From Methylomicrobium sp. (GTDB lineage: Bacteria > Pseudomonadota > Gammaproteobacteria > Methylococcales > Methylomonadaceae), in assembly GCA_007135635.1 (NCBI GenBank), contig SLIO01000079.1, forward strand, positions 1 to 12,674: 12,674 bases of DNA, given 5' to 3'. Within the stretch, counting starts at the first letter, position 1, and every line of letters begins with the position of its first letter. Below, piece after piece: positions 5,713-12,674 of the stretch. The position numbers and the translations under genes were made by a program. Under the pieces are notes generated by a model that saw only the letters and a program-made list of their open reading frames with translations, was not told the DNA's origin and did no database searches.

Positions 5713-7539
5713 TTATGCAGCCTCGATTTCCACCAGCACTTCATCCGGATTGGCCGGTTCGCCCTTGACGACATGAACGGCTTTCACGGTACCCGAAATT
5801 GGCGCGGTGATTTCAGTTTCCATTTTCATCGCTTCGGTGACTAAAACAGCTTGGCCGGCTGTGACTTGTTGGCCGATTTTGACCAAGACTTCGAGAATAT
5901 TGCACGGCATGCTGACTGTGACATCACCTTCCGAGGATGGACGCCGGCGTTTACTCGAAATCGTGCTTTTTACCGCGCCTTGCGTGCCGCCGTCCAATAC
6001 GATTTCGTCGAGCGTTTCCACGACAATTTCTTCCGGTACCCCGTCGACCATGAAGTAAAAATGGCGAAGACTTTGATTTTTGGGGCCGGCTCCGGTCACT
6101 TTGACATGATAAGACTCGCCATGCAGCGCAACATTGAATTCGGTCGGTGCTTTTTGCACAGCATTGGTTGCCTGAATTTCGATTTCCAACGGTTCGGGAA
6201 TCAAGTTATCGTTCGAACGCTGCTCGAGAAATTGTTTGCCGACTTCCGGGAACATCGCATAGCTGAGCACATCTTCGTCATTTAACGCCAAGTTGCCGAT
6301 TTCGGTGCGTAAATGTTCGAACTCGGGCTTGAGTAGGTCGGCCGGGCGGCAGTCGATCGGCTCTTCTTTACCGATGGCTCTTTTTTGTAGATCTTCGTTG
6401 ACCGGGGCCGGCGCTTTGCCGTAGCCGCCTTGCAAATAGCGTTTAACCTCGTTGGTGATAGTTTCATAGCGTTTACCGGTTAACACGTTCAACACGGCTT
6501 GCGTGCCGACAATTTGCGATGTCGGTGTTACCAGTGGGGGATAGCCCAGGTCTTTTCGAACATCAGGTATTTCTTTGTAAACTTCCTCAATGCGGTCTAG
6601 TGCATTGCGTTCGCGCAATTGGTTCGCGAGATTCGAGATCATGCCGCCCGGTACCTGAAATACGTGCACGCGCGTGTCGATGCCGGTGAATTCGCTCTCG
6701 AAGCGACGGTATTTCTTGCGCACTTCGGCGAAGTAGTTGTTGACGGTTTGCAGTTTGTCCAAGTCGAGACCGGTGTCGTAATCAGTGCCTTTCAACGCCG
6801 TGACCAGACTTTCGGTCGGCGGATGGCTCGTTCCACCGGACCAGGACGACAATGTGGTGTCGATATGCTCGCAGCCGGCTTCGACTGCTTTGATTTGACA
6901 CATTTCGGCAAGTCCGGAAGTGGCGTGTGTGTGTAGATGCAACGGCAAATCGATCGTGTCTTTCAGTGCTTTGACCAGTTCTGAGGCTGCATAGGGCGTT
7001 AGCAAGCCGGCCATATCCTTGATTGCGATTGAGTCGCAGCCCATCAAGGACAACTCCTTGGCTAATGTCACGAAACTGTTTACATCATGAACGGGACTGG
7101 TCGTGTAACATAGCGTCCCCTGTGCATGCTTACCGGTCGCCTTGGTGGCTTCTATCGCGGTTTGCAGATTGCGTACGTCGTTCAACGCATCGAAAATGCG
7201 AAAGACATCCATACCGTTTGCGGCGGCCCGTCCGATGAAGGCCTTAACGACATCGTCCGAATAATGGCGGTAACCAAGCAGATTTTGCCCGCGTAGCAGC
7301 ATTTGCAGGCGCGTGTTCGGTAGCGAGGCTTTCAGTTTGCTGAGACGTTCCCATGGGTCTTCTTTTAGGAATCTCAAGCATGCGTCGAAAGTCGCACCTC
7401 CCCAGCATTCAAGCGACCAGTAGCCGATATTGTCAAGCATTTCACAAGCAGGGAGCATGTCTTCGGTACGCAGTCGCGTCGCGATCAGCGACTGATGAGC
7501 GTCGCGCAATATCACATCGGTAATAAAAACTTTTGGCAT
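5713..7539 (-). CDS. pycB: pyruvate carboxylase subunit B (carboxyltransferase + biotin carrier; OadA-like)
   Basis: Carries biotin and transfers the carboxyl group from carboxybiotin to pyruvate, giving oxaloacetate. The N-terminal HMGL-like TIM barrel (about 1-265) has the DxxQS-type motif RDAHQS (D13), K174 in IAIKDMAG (the lysine carbamylated in this family) and the metal-binding LHTHAT (H203, H205). The conserved carboxylase/oxaloacetate decarboxylase domain follows (about 285-480; VPGGMISNLANQL, KDLGYPPLVTPTSQIVG). A linker with SSKRRRP leads to a biotinyl domain with EAMKMET; biotin would attach to K572. At 608 aa it resembles both oxaloacetate decarboxylase alpha and PycB. The pycA gene just upstream and the absence of the membrane subunits OadB and OadG in the window favour pyruvate carboxylase. 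ATG 7539 has a good ribosome binding site (AGGA, 6-base spacing). Confidence 0.9.
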   Translation of the reverse strand: MPKVFITDVILRDAHQSLIATRLRTEDMLPACEMLDNIGYWSLECWGGATFDACLRFLKEDPWERLSKLKASLPNTRLQMLLRGQNLLGYRHYSDDVVKAFIGRAAANGMDVFRIFDALNDVRNLQTAIEATKATGKHAQGTLCYTTSPVHDVNSFVTLAKELSLMGCDSIAIKDMAGLLTPYAASELVKALKDTIDLPLHLHTHATSGLAEMCQIKAVEAGCEHIDTTLSSWSGGTSHPPTESLVTALKGTDYDTGLDLDKLQTVNNYFAEVRKKYRRFESEFTGIDTRVHVFQVPGGMISNLANQLRERNALDRIEEVYKEIPDVRKDLGYPPLVTPTSQIVGTQAVLNVLTGKRYETITNEVKRYLQGGYGKAPAPVNEDLQKRAIGKEEPIDCRPADLLKPEFEHLRTEIGNLALNDEDVLSYAMFPEVGKQFLEQRSNDNLIPEPLEIEIQATNAVQKAPTEFNVALHGESYHVKVTGAGPKNQSLRHFYFMVDGVPEEIVVETLDEIVLDGGTQGAVKSTISSKRRRPSSEGDVTVSMPCNILEVLVKIGQQVTAGQAVLVTEAMKMETEITAPISGTVKAVHVVKGEPANPDEVLVEIEAA

Positions 7540-7586
7540 CTTTTTTCCTATAAAACCTTATCGGCTGTCAGTGGATAAATAGGTGT

Positions 7587-7608
7587 TTCCAATGCTGGTG
7601 CATGGGAA
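7587..7608 (-). other. hairpin in the pycA-pycB gap
   Basis: The 84-base spacer between pycA and pycB contains an interrupted stem: TTCC (7587-7590) with GGAA (7605-7608), then ATGC (7592-7595) with GCAT (7600-7603), one A/G mismatch between them and a TGGT loop. There is no T-run after it on the minus strand, so read-through into pycB is expected. It may be an RNA processing or stability element that balances the two subunits, or have no role. Confidence 0.25.
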
Positions 7609-7623
7609 CCGAGAATACAAGTG

Positions 7624-9042
7624 CTACAATCCAGTATGAGAGGCCATTGCCGCGGCGACGACACTGGCGAGAACTTCCGGGCGTGGCTTATTCGAATAAT
7701 TAATTAATTCACTATATTTTTCGACAAAGCCGGTATTGAAACAGGCTGTGCGGAATTCGGGGTGTTTCAGTATCTGTAGATAATACGGAATCGTCGTTTT
7801 GATGCCGAACAAGCCCATGTCTTTTAGTGCTCGTTCGCCGCGCTGAATGGCATCTTCCCAGGTTAACGCATTGACGATGACTTTTGCGACCATCGAATCA
7901 TAAAAAGGCGGAATTTCGTAGCCGGTGTAAATTGCGGTGTCGGTGCGAACGCCCGGTCCGCCCGGCGCATAATAACGCGTAATCTTGCCAAAGCTCGGTA
8001 GGAAGCTGTTTTTCGGATCTTCGGCATTGACGCGAAACTGGATGGCATAACCGCGTCGAACGATTTCGTGTTGTTTGAACCTTAGCGGTAAGCCCGCCGC
8101 GATACGGATCTGTTCTTCGACGATATCGACACCGGTCACGGTTTCGGTGATCGTGTGTTCGACTTGAACGCGCGTGTTCATTTCCATGAAATAAAAGCGG
8201 TCGTTGTCGTCGAGCAGGAACTCGACGGTGCCGGCATTGGTATAGCCGACCGATTTTGCGGCGATTACGGCCAAGCCGCCGATGTATTGGCGTTGCGCTT
8301 CGTCGAGTTGGGGCGACGGCGCAATTTCAATCAGTTTTTGATTGCGGCGCTGGATTGAGCAATCGCGTTCGTAGAGGTGTATCGCATTGCCGTGGTGATC
8401 GGCCAGAACTTGTACTTCGATATGCTTCGGGTTAACGATGCATTTTTCAAGAAATACGTCGGCGCTGCCGAAGGCTTTGGTCGCCTCAGAGATCACGCGG
8501 CTGTAATTGCGTTGCAGTTCGTCAGCATTGTCGCAGCGGCGTATGCCACGGCCGCCACCGCCGGAAGTCGCTTTCAGCATGATCGGGTAACCGATTGTCT
8601 CGGCCACCTCTAATGCGTCTTCAACCGATTCGAGATTGCCGTCCGAGCCCGGCGTGACGGGAATGCCGGCTGCGACCATCGCTTTGCGTGCTTCGGTTTT
8701 ATCGCCCATGCGATGTATCACTTCCGCATCGGGACCGATGAAGATCAAGCCGCGTTCCTTGCAGGCTTTCGCGAACAAAGTGTTTTCAGACAAAAAACCG
8801 TAGCCCGGGTGAATGGCATCGCAGCCAGTAGCTGCCGCCAGATTAACCAAGGCATATATATTGAGATAACCGGCCATCGGTTCGCTGCCGATACAATAGG
8901 ATTCATCGGCTTTTTTCACATGTAAGGCGAAACGGTCGGCTTCCGAATAAATCGCGACTGAACGAATGCCCATTTCGGTGCAGGCGCGGATGATGCGCAC
9001 GGCGATTTCGCCGCGGTTGGCAATCAGTATCTTACGTAACAT
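7624..9042 (-). CDS. pycA: pyruvate carboxylase subunit A (biotin carboxylase)
   Basis: ATP- and bicarbonate-dependent carboxylation of the biotin carried by the partner subunit. The 472 residues form a full biotin carboxylase: N-terminal domain (1-113; ILIANRGEIAVRIIRA, AIHPGYGFLSEN at 76-87), ATP-grasp domain (about 114-320) and C-terminal domain (about 335-440). Visible active-site elements are K115, K157, the glycine-rich GGGGRG (161-166), H207, QRRNQK (231-236), E274, E287 in MEMNTR, R291, Q293, E295 and R337. After QVEH it reads TITE rather than the PVTE usual in AccC of acetyl-CoA carboxylase; the T form is common in PycA, which agrees with the pycB neighbour. It is easily misannotated as accC, and a role in acetyl-CoA carboxylation cannot be excluded from sequence alone. 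ATG 9042 starts the family N-terminus exactly; the ribosome binding site is weak. Likely first gene of pycA-pycB-tsaC. Confidence 0.9.
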   Translation of the reverse strand: MLRKILIANRGEIAVRIIRACTEMGIRSVAIYSEADRFALHVKKADESYCIGSEPMAGYLNIYALVNLAAATGCDAIHPGYGFLSENTLFAKACKERGLIFIGPDAEVIHRMGDKTEARKAMVAAGIPVTPGSDGNLESVEDALEVAETIGYPIMLKATSGGGGRGIRRCDNADELQRNYSRVISEATKAFGSADVFLEKCIVNPKHIEVQVLADHHGNAIHLYERDCSIQRRNQKLIEIAPSPQLDEAQRQYIGGLAVIAAKSVGYTNAGTVEFLLDDNDRFYFMEMNTRVQVEHTITETVTGVDIVEEQIRIAAGLPLRFKQHEIVRRGYAIQFRVNAEDPKNSFLPSFGKITRYYAPGGPGVRTDTAIYTGYEIPPFYDSMVAKVIVNALTWEDAIQRGERALKDMGLFGIKTTIPYYLQILKHPEFRTACFNTGFVEKYSELINYSNKPRPEVLASVVAAAMASHTGL

Positions 9043-9099
9043 AGGTTAGACGTACCCCGAAATTTAGGATGGGAATTAAAGACTAGTGAAGGATTTTAC

Positions 9100-9148
9100 A
9101 GATTTAAGTAGGTGTATATCTTAATTAATTTTAAAGAAAGATTTAAGT
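9100..9148. promoter_or_regulatory. direct repeat AGATTTAAGT upstream of pycA
   Basis: A perfect 10-base direct repeat, AGATTTAAGT, at 9100-9109 and 9139-9148, 39 bases apart start to start, lies 58-106 bases before the pycA start codon in very AT-rich DNA. On the transcribed strand it reads ACTTAAATCT. Spacing and position suit paired binding sites for a regulator of the pyc operon. AT-rich sequence makes chance repeats more likely, and no known operator consensus is recognised. I could not settle on a -35/-10 pair in this region. Confidence 0.3.
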
Positions 9149-9257
9149 GATTATTTTTTTAAATTGGGCGAACGCAAAATATAACTTTTGCACATCAAAT
9201 TTCGGCATTGGTTTATGGCGGCGATGGATTTTGATTCATGCACAATCGGTATTTCTG

Positions 9258-9286
9258 GCGGTTAGATCTATAATGTCTTTAACCGC
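9258..9286. repeat. inverted repeat between the GGDEF/EAL gene and pycA
   Basis: A perfect 7-base inverted repeat, GCGGTTA (9258-9264) and TAACCGC (9280-9286), has a 15-base centre that includes the palindrome TAGATCTA partly overlapping the left arm. It starts 42 bases beyond the stop codon of the GGDEF/EAL gene. On that gene's strand it is followed by CAGAAATACC, not a T-run, so an intrinsic terminator is not supported. It could be an operator or a weak rho-type end. Confidence 0.3.
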
Positions 9287-9327
9287 TTTGAAATTTGTTT
9301 ATACTTAAACGACTTATAGAGATTAAC

Positions 9328-12300
9328 CTAGAATAAATCCTTGCAGCGTAGTCGTTCGGTGAACTCATCTACCGGTAGCGGTTTGCTGAAATAATAGCCT
9401 TGTATTTGATCGCATTGATTATTCAGTAAAAATTCCAATTGATCGCGTGTTTCGACGCCTTCGGCAATGGTTTTAAAACCGAGGCTTTTGGCCATGCCGA
9501 TGATGGCCCTGACAATCGCTTCGTCTTCCGGATCGCGGCTCAGTTCGCGTACGAATGATTGATCGATTTTTAGCTTGTTTATTTGGAAACGTTTGAGATA
9601 AGCGAGCGACGAATAACCGGTTCCGAAATCGTCGATCGAAAGTGAGACACCGAGTTTGTGAAACTGATTGAGTAGGCTGATCGTCCGTTCGGAGTTTTCC
9701 ATTGCGATACCCTCGGTCAATTCCAGTTCCAGCATTGCTGGGTCGATCCGGTTCATCAGTAATTCTTGGACGACTTTTTCATAGAGAGAAGCTTGCTGAA
9801 ATTGCAAGCCCGATAGGTTGACCGAAACTGGAACGACGGCAAGTCCTTCAGCTTGCCAAATGGCTATTTGGTGAATTGCGGTTTTTAGTACCCAATCGTC
9901 TATTTTCAAGATCAAGTCGCTTTCTTCGGCGACCGGAATGAACTGTCCCGGCGGAATCATGCCTTTTTCGGGATGTTGCCAGCGGACCAACGCTTCGCAA
10001 CCGATAAGGGTTGAATTTTTCGCATCTAACTGTGGTTGATAATAGAGCAGCAGTTCATTTCGCTCAATTGCTTGACGTAGTTCATTTTCGATTTGTAGTA
10101 GACGACTGGCTTGTTCGTGCAATTGTCGTGTGAAAAACTGAAAATTGTTGCGACCGGTTCCCTTTGCACGGAATAAAGCGGCGTCGGCGGCTTGCGACAG
10201 CTGTTCGAAGTTGTCGCCGTCTTGCGGAAATTCGGCAATGCCAATACTGGCTGTCAGTATCAAACGTTGATCTTCGATAACGAAAGGCTGGGCAACCAGT
10301 TGGAGTATGGTTTGGGCGACATGGGCGACGCTTTCGGTATCGGTGTCCGGCAGTAATAAAATAAACTCATCACCGCCTTGTCGGCATAATGTATCGTTAG
10401 GGTGTAAGTGATCGATTAGACGACCGGCTATTTCCACCAGCAATCGGTCGCCGATACTGGGGCCTAGTGAATCGTTGATGATTTTGAAGCGGTCGAGATC
10501 GATAAACATCAATGCAATATGGGCCTTCGTTTGTCTGGCACCAGTTATCGCCAGTTCCGTTCTGTCGCGGAGCAGATCGCGATTAGGCAATTGAGTCAAT
10601 GTGTCGAAATGGCTCAGAAATTTGATACGTTCTTCAGCCGCTTTGTGGACGGTCAGATCGCTCATGATGCCGATATGGTGAGTAATTTGGCCTTGCGGGT
10701 TTCGGATGACGCTGATTGAGAGCCACTGTGGATAAAGCTCGCCGTTTTTTCGGCGATTGATGACTTCGCCTTGCCAGTGTCCTTGATGATGGATTTCTTC
10801 CCAGATGTTTTCGTAAAATGTCTTATCCTGCAAACCCAACGCAATCAGACGAGGGCTCTTGCCAAGTGCTTCCTCGGCTGAGTAACCACTGAGTTTGATA
10901 TAGGTGGGATTAGCCGAAATAATGTTGTTATCGGCGTCGGTGATGATGATGCCTTCGTGACTCGATTCAAAGACTTGCGCGTGGAGTCGTAATTGTTGTT
11001 CCGCATTGATGCGCGCAGTGACGTCGTGGGCAAGAATAATTTCTGCATTGTGGTTTTCGAATGTTAGCCTGTGGCCTGTTATTTCTGCCCAGATTAAGCA
11101 GCCGTCCTTCTTACGATGCCGCCAAATGGACGTTTCGTTGTATTGATTCATGGTTAGAGCGGTTTGCTGGATATTCGCTTGCGGTTTTTCGATGTCTTCG
11201 AAGGGGCGAATATCGGCTATCGTCATGCTTAGGAATTCTTCTTGACTATAACCGTAATGTGTGACTGCGGCATCATTGACGGCAAGGAAAGCCAAGCTAT
11301 CGAGATCGTAGACCCACATCGGTAGAGGATTAGCTGCAAAAAGTTGACGATAGCGCGCTTCACTCTCCCGTAAAGCTTCTTCGGCAGTTTTGTGTTCCGT
11401 GATGTCCTGAATGGTACCGATCATCCGCAGTGGTTCGCCGTTTCCTGTGGTTTCGAGCATACCTGTTCCAAATATCCAGCGGCTTTTGCCTTTTATTGGC
11501 CGTGTTCTGAATTCGATGCCTTCGGGTTGTTGTCCGGCCAAGCAGGCAGATATCCAAGTCTGCATCGTTTCGATATCGTCGGGATTAAGTCGTTGAAGAA
11601 AGTGATTAATGTTGAGCGGGTCACTTTCAGGCGAAAGACCCAATAACCGATAGGACTCTTCGGTCAAAATGACCTGGTTGCTTGGTATTTCGACAACCCA
11701 GCTGCCGATATGAGCGAGGGCTTGCGACTCGGCTAGCAGACGAGCTTGTTCATGGACTTTGTCTTCCGCTAGTTTTTGCTCAGTGACGTCTAGCCAGGTC
11801 CCGATAATTTCCGGAAGTTGGCCTGTATTATCCCGATTTAGGATCAATTGATCATGAACCCAAATGTAATGACCTTCGGCATGCAAGAATCGGTATTGGT
11901 AATTAATCTTGCTATGCTTCAGTAAACGTTGTCGTGGTTGTAACGCGATTTGTTTATCATCCGGATGAATATGATTGATCCAGAATCCAGTGGCGCGCCA
12001 TTCTTCAGGCGCATAGCCGGTCATGTTCTGCACGGTTGCGCTAATAAAATCGATCACAAAATCGTTCGATTCAAGAGATTGAGGTTTTAGCGCATAAATG
12101 ATGGCCGGGTTCACATCGATAATGTGTTTGATTCGCCGATAAGCATCATACAATTGTTGCTGTAGTTGTAGCCTCTGGTTTTCTCGGTCGACATTGCCCA
12201 GAGCAAAGCTAATATCGATGGCCATTTCATTGAGCAAATTCACGACGTCATCATCAAAGGCATCGCGTTGGTCGTGATAAACCGTCAGTACCGCAAAAGC

Positions 12301-12674
12301 TTCACCATTACGTTGAATAGGGAATGCGGCACCCGAAGCCCAGCTAAATTGCCAGTATTGAGTCATCGGATCGTTAGTATAGTCACTGATTATGATAGCG
12401 CGGTTTTCACGTATTGCCTTACCCGTGGGGCCAAGGCCTTCCGGAATTGAAGGATCGGAAGATAATACAATGTCTTCAAGGTATTCTATTCCGTCGCCAA
12501 ATGCGGCGACGGATATGATTCGAGAACCCACTTTGTCGAGTTGACCAACCCAGGCAAGTGACATGCCGCCGAACTCAACGGCACATCGACAGACTAATTG
12601 AAACAAATCGACCTGATTTCCCGTGCGCACGATGGCTTGATTCGTTTCGCTGAGAGCTTGGTAGAGCCTTGTTA
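9328..12674 (-). CDS. GAF/multi-PAS diguanylate cyclase-phosphodiesterase (GGDEF-EAL), 5'-truncated by window edge
   Basis: Predicted cyclic-di-GMP turnover protein. Residue numbers count from the GTG at 12630, but that is not the true start: the frame stays open to the right edge and reads LYQALSETNQAIV, normal lead-in sequence to this type of GAF domain. The gene therefore begins outside the window. Domains: GAF (about 1-145), four PAS/PAC units (about 165-285, 295-415, 420-540, 545-665), GGDEF (about 670-830) and EAL (about 845-1095). The GGDEF motif is intact (752-756), suggesting cyclase activity, but the inhibitory RxxD site is HPND (743-746). The EAL side keeps EALVRW (879 on), SVNLSG, ELTEG, DDFGTGYSSL, KLKIDQ, AEGVET and QGYYFSKP, so phosphodiesterase activity is expected. 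No membrane segment is seen in this part. Sensory input is unknown; no haem or flavin signature was identified. Confidence 0.93.
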   Translation of the reverse strand, partial: TRLYQALSETNQAIVRTGNQVDLFQLVCRCAVEFGGMSLAWVGQLDKVGSRIISVAAFGDGIEYLEDIVLSSDPSIPEGLGPTGKAIRENRAIIISDYTNDPMTQYWQFSWASGAAFPIQRNGEAFAVLTVYHDQRDAFDDDVVNLLNEMAIDISFALGNVDRENQRLQLQQQLYDAYRRIKHIIDVNPAIIYALKPQSLESNDFVIDFISATVQNMTGYAPEEWRATGFWINHIHPDDKQIALQPRQRLLKHSKINYQYRFLHAEGHYIWVHDQLILNRDNTGQLPEIIGTWLDVTEQKLAEDKVHEQARLLAESQALAHIGSWVVEIPSNQVILTEESYRLLGLSPESDPLNINHFLQRLNPDDIETMQTWISACLAGQQPEGIEFRTRPIKGKSRWIFGTGMLETTGNGEPLRMIGTIQDITEHKTAEEALRESEARYRQLFAANPLPMWVYDLDSLAFLAVNDAAVTHYGYSQEEFLSMTIADIRPFEDIEKPQANIQQTALTMNQYNETSIWRHRKKDGCLIWAEITGHRLTFENHNAEIILAHDVTARINAEQQLRLHAQVFESSHEGIIITDADNNIISANPTYIKLSGYSAEEALGKSPRLIALGLQDKTFYENIWEEIHHQGHWQGEVINRRKNGELYPQWLSISVIRNPQGQITHHIGIMSDLTVHKAAEERIKFLSHFDTLTQLPNRDLLRDRTELAITGARQTKAHIALMFIDLDRFKIINDSLGPSIGDRLLVEIAGRLIDHLHPNDTLCRQGGDEFILLLPDTDTESVAHVAQTILQLVAQPFVIEDQRLILTASIGIAEFPQDGDNFEQLSQAADAALFRAKGTGRNNFQFFTRQLHEQASRLLQIENELRQAIERNELLLYYQPQLDAKNSTLIGCEALVRWQHPEKGMIPPGQFIPVAEESDLILKIDDWVLKTAIHQIAIWQAEGLAVVPVSVNLSGLQFQQASLYEKVVQELLMNRIDPAMLELELTEGIAMENSERTISLLNQFHKLGVSLSIDDFGTGYSSLAYLKRFQINKLKIDQSFVRELSRDPEDEAIVRAIIGMAKSLGFKTIAEGVETRDQLEFLLNNQCDQIQGYYFSKPLPVDEFTERLRCKDLF

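Noticed and set aside
5709..5774. N-terminal extension of tsaC to 5774
   Set aside because: The extra 22 residues are translated from inside pycB in another frame and are not like the start of TsaC/Sua5 proteins; ATG 5708 fits the family.
5851..6285. 144-aa plus-strand open frame opposite pycB
   Set aside because: It is antisense to the conserved carboxyltransferase/biotinyl coding sequence, with no recognisable domain; codon structure belongs to pycB.
12628..12630. GTG as the start of the GGDEF/EAL gene
   Set aside because: The frame is open to the window edge and the residues before the GTG (LYQALSETNQAIV) continue the normal lead-in to the GAF domain, so the gene starts outside the window.
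1..12674. CRISPR array, tRNA, rRNA, integrase, toxin-antitoxin or other defence system
   Set aside because: I saw no regularly spaced repeats, no tRNA-like cloverleaf arms and no such protein families on either strand.

Overview
The window reads as ordinary chromosomal DNA of a gammaproteobacterium. The proteins (a TolC-type outer-membrane factor, a long three-domain Pta, a two-subunit biotin-dependent carboxylase, a GAF/PAS/GGDEF/EAL protein), the moderate base composition and the style of the intergenic repeats all suggest a methanotroph of the order Methylococcales. That placement is inference from family resemblance; no marker gene such as pmoA, mxaF/xoxF or 16S rRNA is present.

Layout. 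Two genes are on the plus strand: a TolC-family outer membrane channel (about 123-1511) and phosphate acetyltransferase (pta, 2114-4231). Between them lie about 600 bases holding a possible small ORF, a 232-bp element with imperfect terminal inverted repeats and no transposase (MITE-like), and a second compact palindromic repeat. After pta come about 490 bases of non-coding DNA with two different pairs of inverted dispersed-type repeats and a decayed 62-bp copy of a piece of pta. That copy runs into the 3' end of the next gene.

The rest is on the minus strand. In transcription order: a large cyclic-di-GMP signalling protein (cut by the right edge, 12674-9328), a biotin carboxylase subunit (pycA, 9042-7624), a carboxyltransferase/biotin-carrier subunit (pycB, 7539-5713) and threonylcarbamoyl-AMP synthase (tsaC/Sua5 type, 5708-4722). 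pycA, pycB and tsaC are tightly spaced (84 bp, then 4 bp) and probably form one operon. PycA and PycB together should make a two-subunit pyruvate carboxylase that feeds oxaloacetate into the TCA cycle. TsaC makes the activated threonylcarbamoyl group for the t6A tRNA modification and uses bicarbonate, as does the carboxylase. Pta interconverts acetyl-CoA and acetyl-phosphate.

I found no CRISPR array, tRNA, rRNA, phage gene, transposase or evident novel multi-gene system. The most notable features are at the pta/tsaC convergent junction: the pta-fragment duplication that supplies the tsaC stop codon, and the cluster of repeats beside it.
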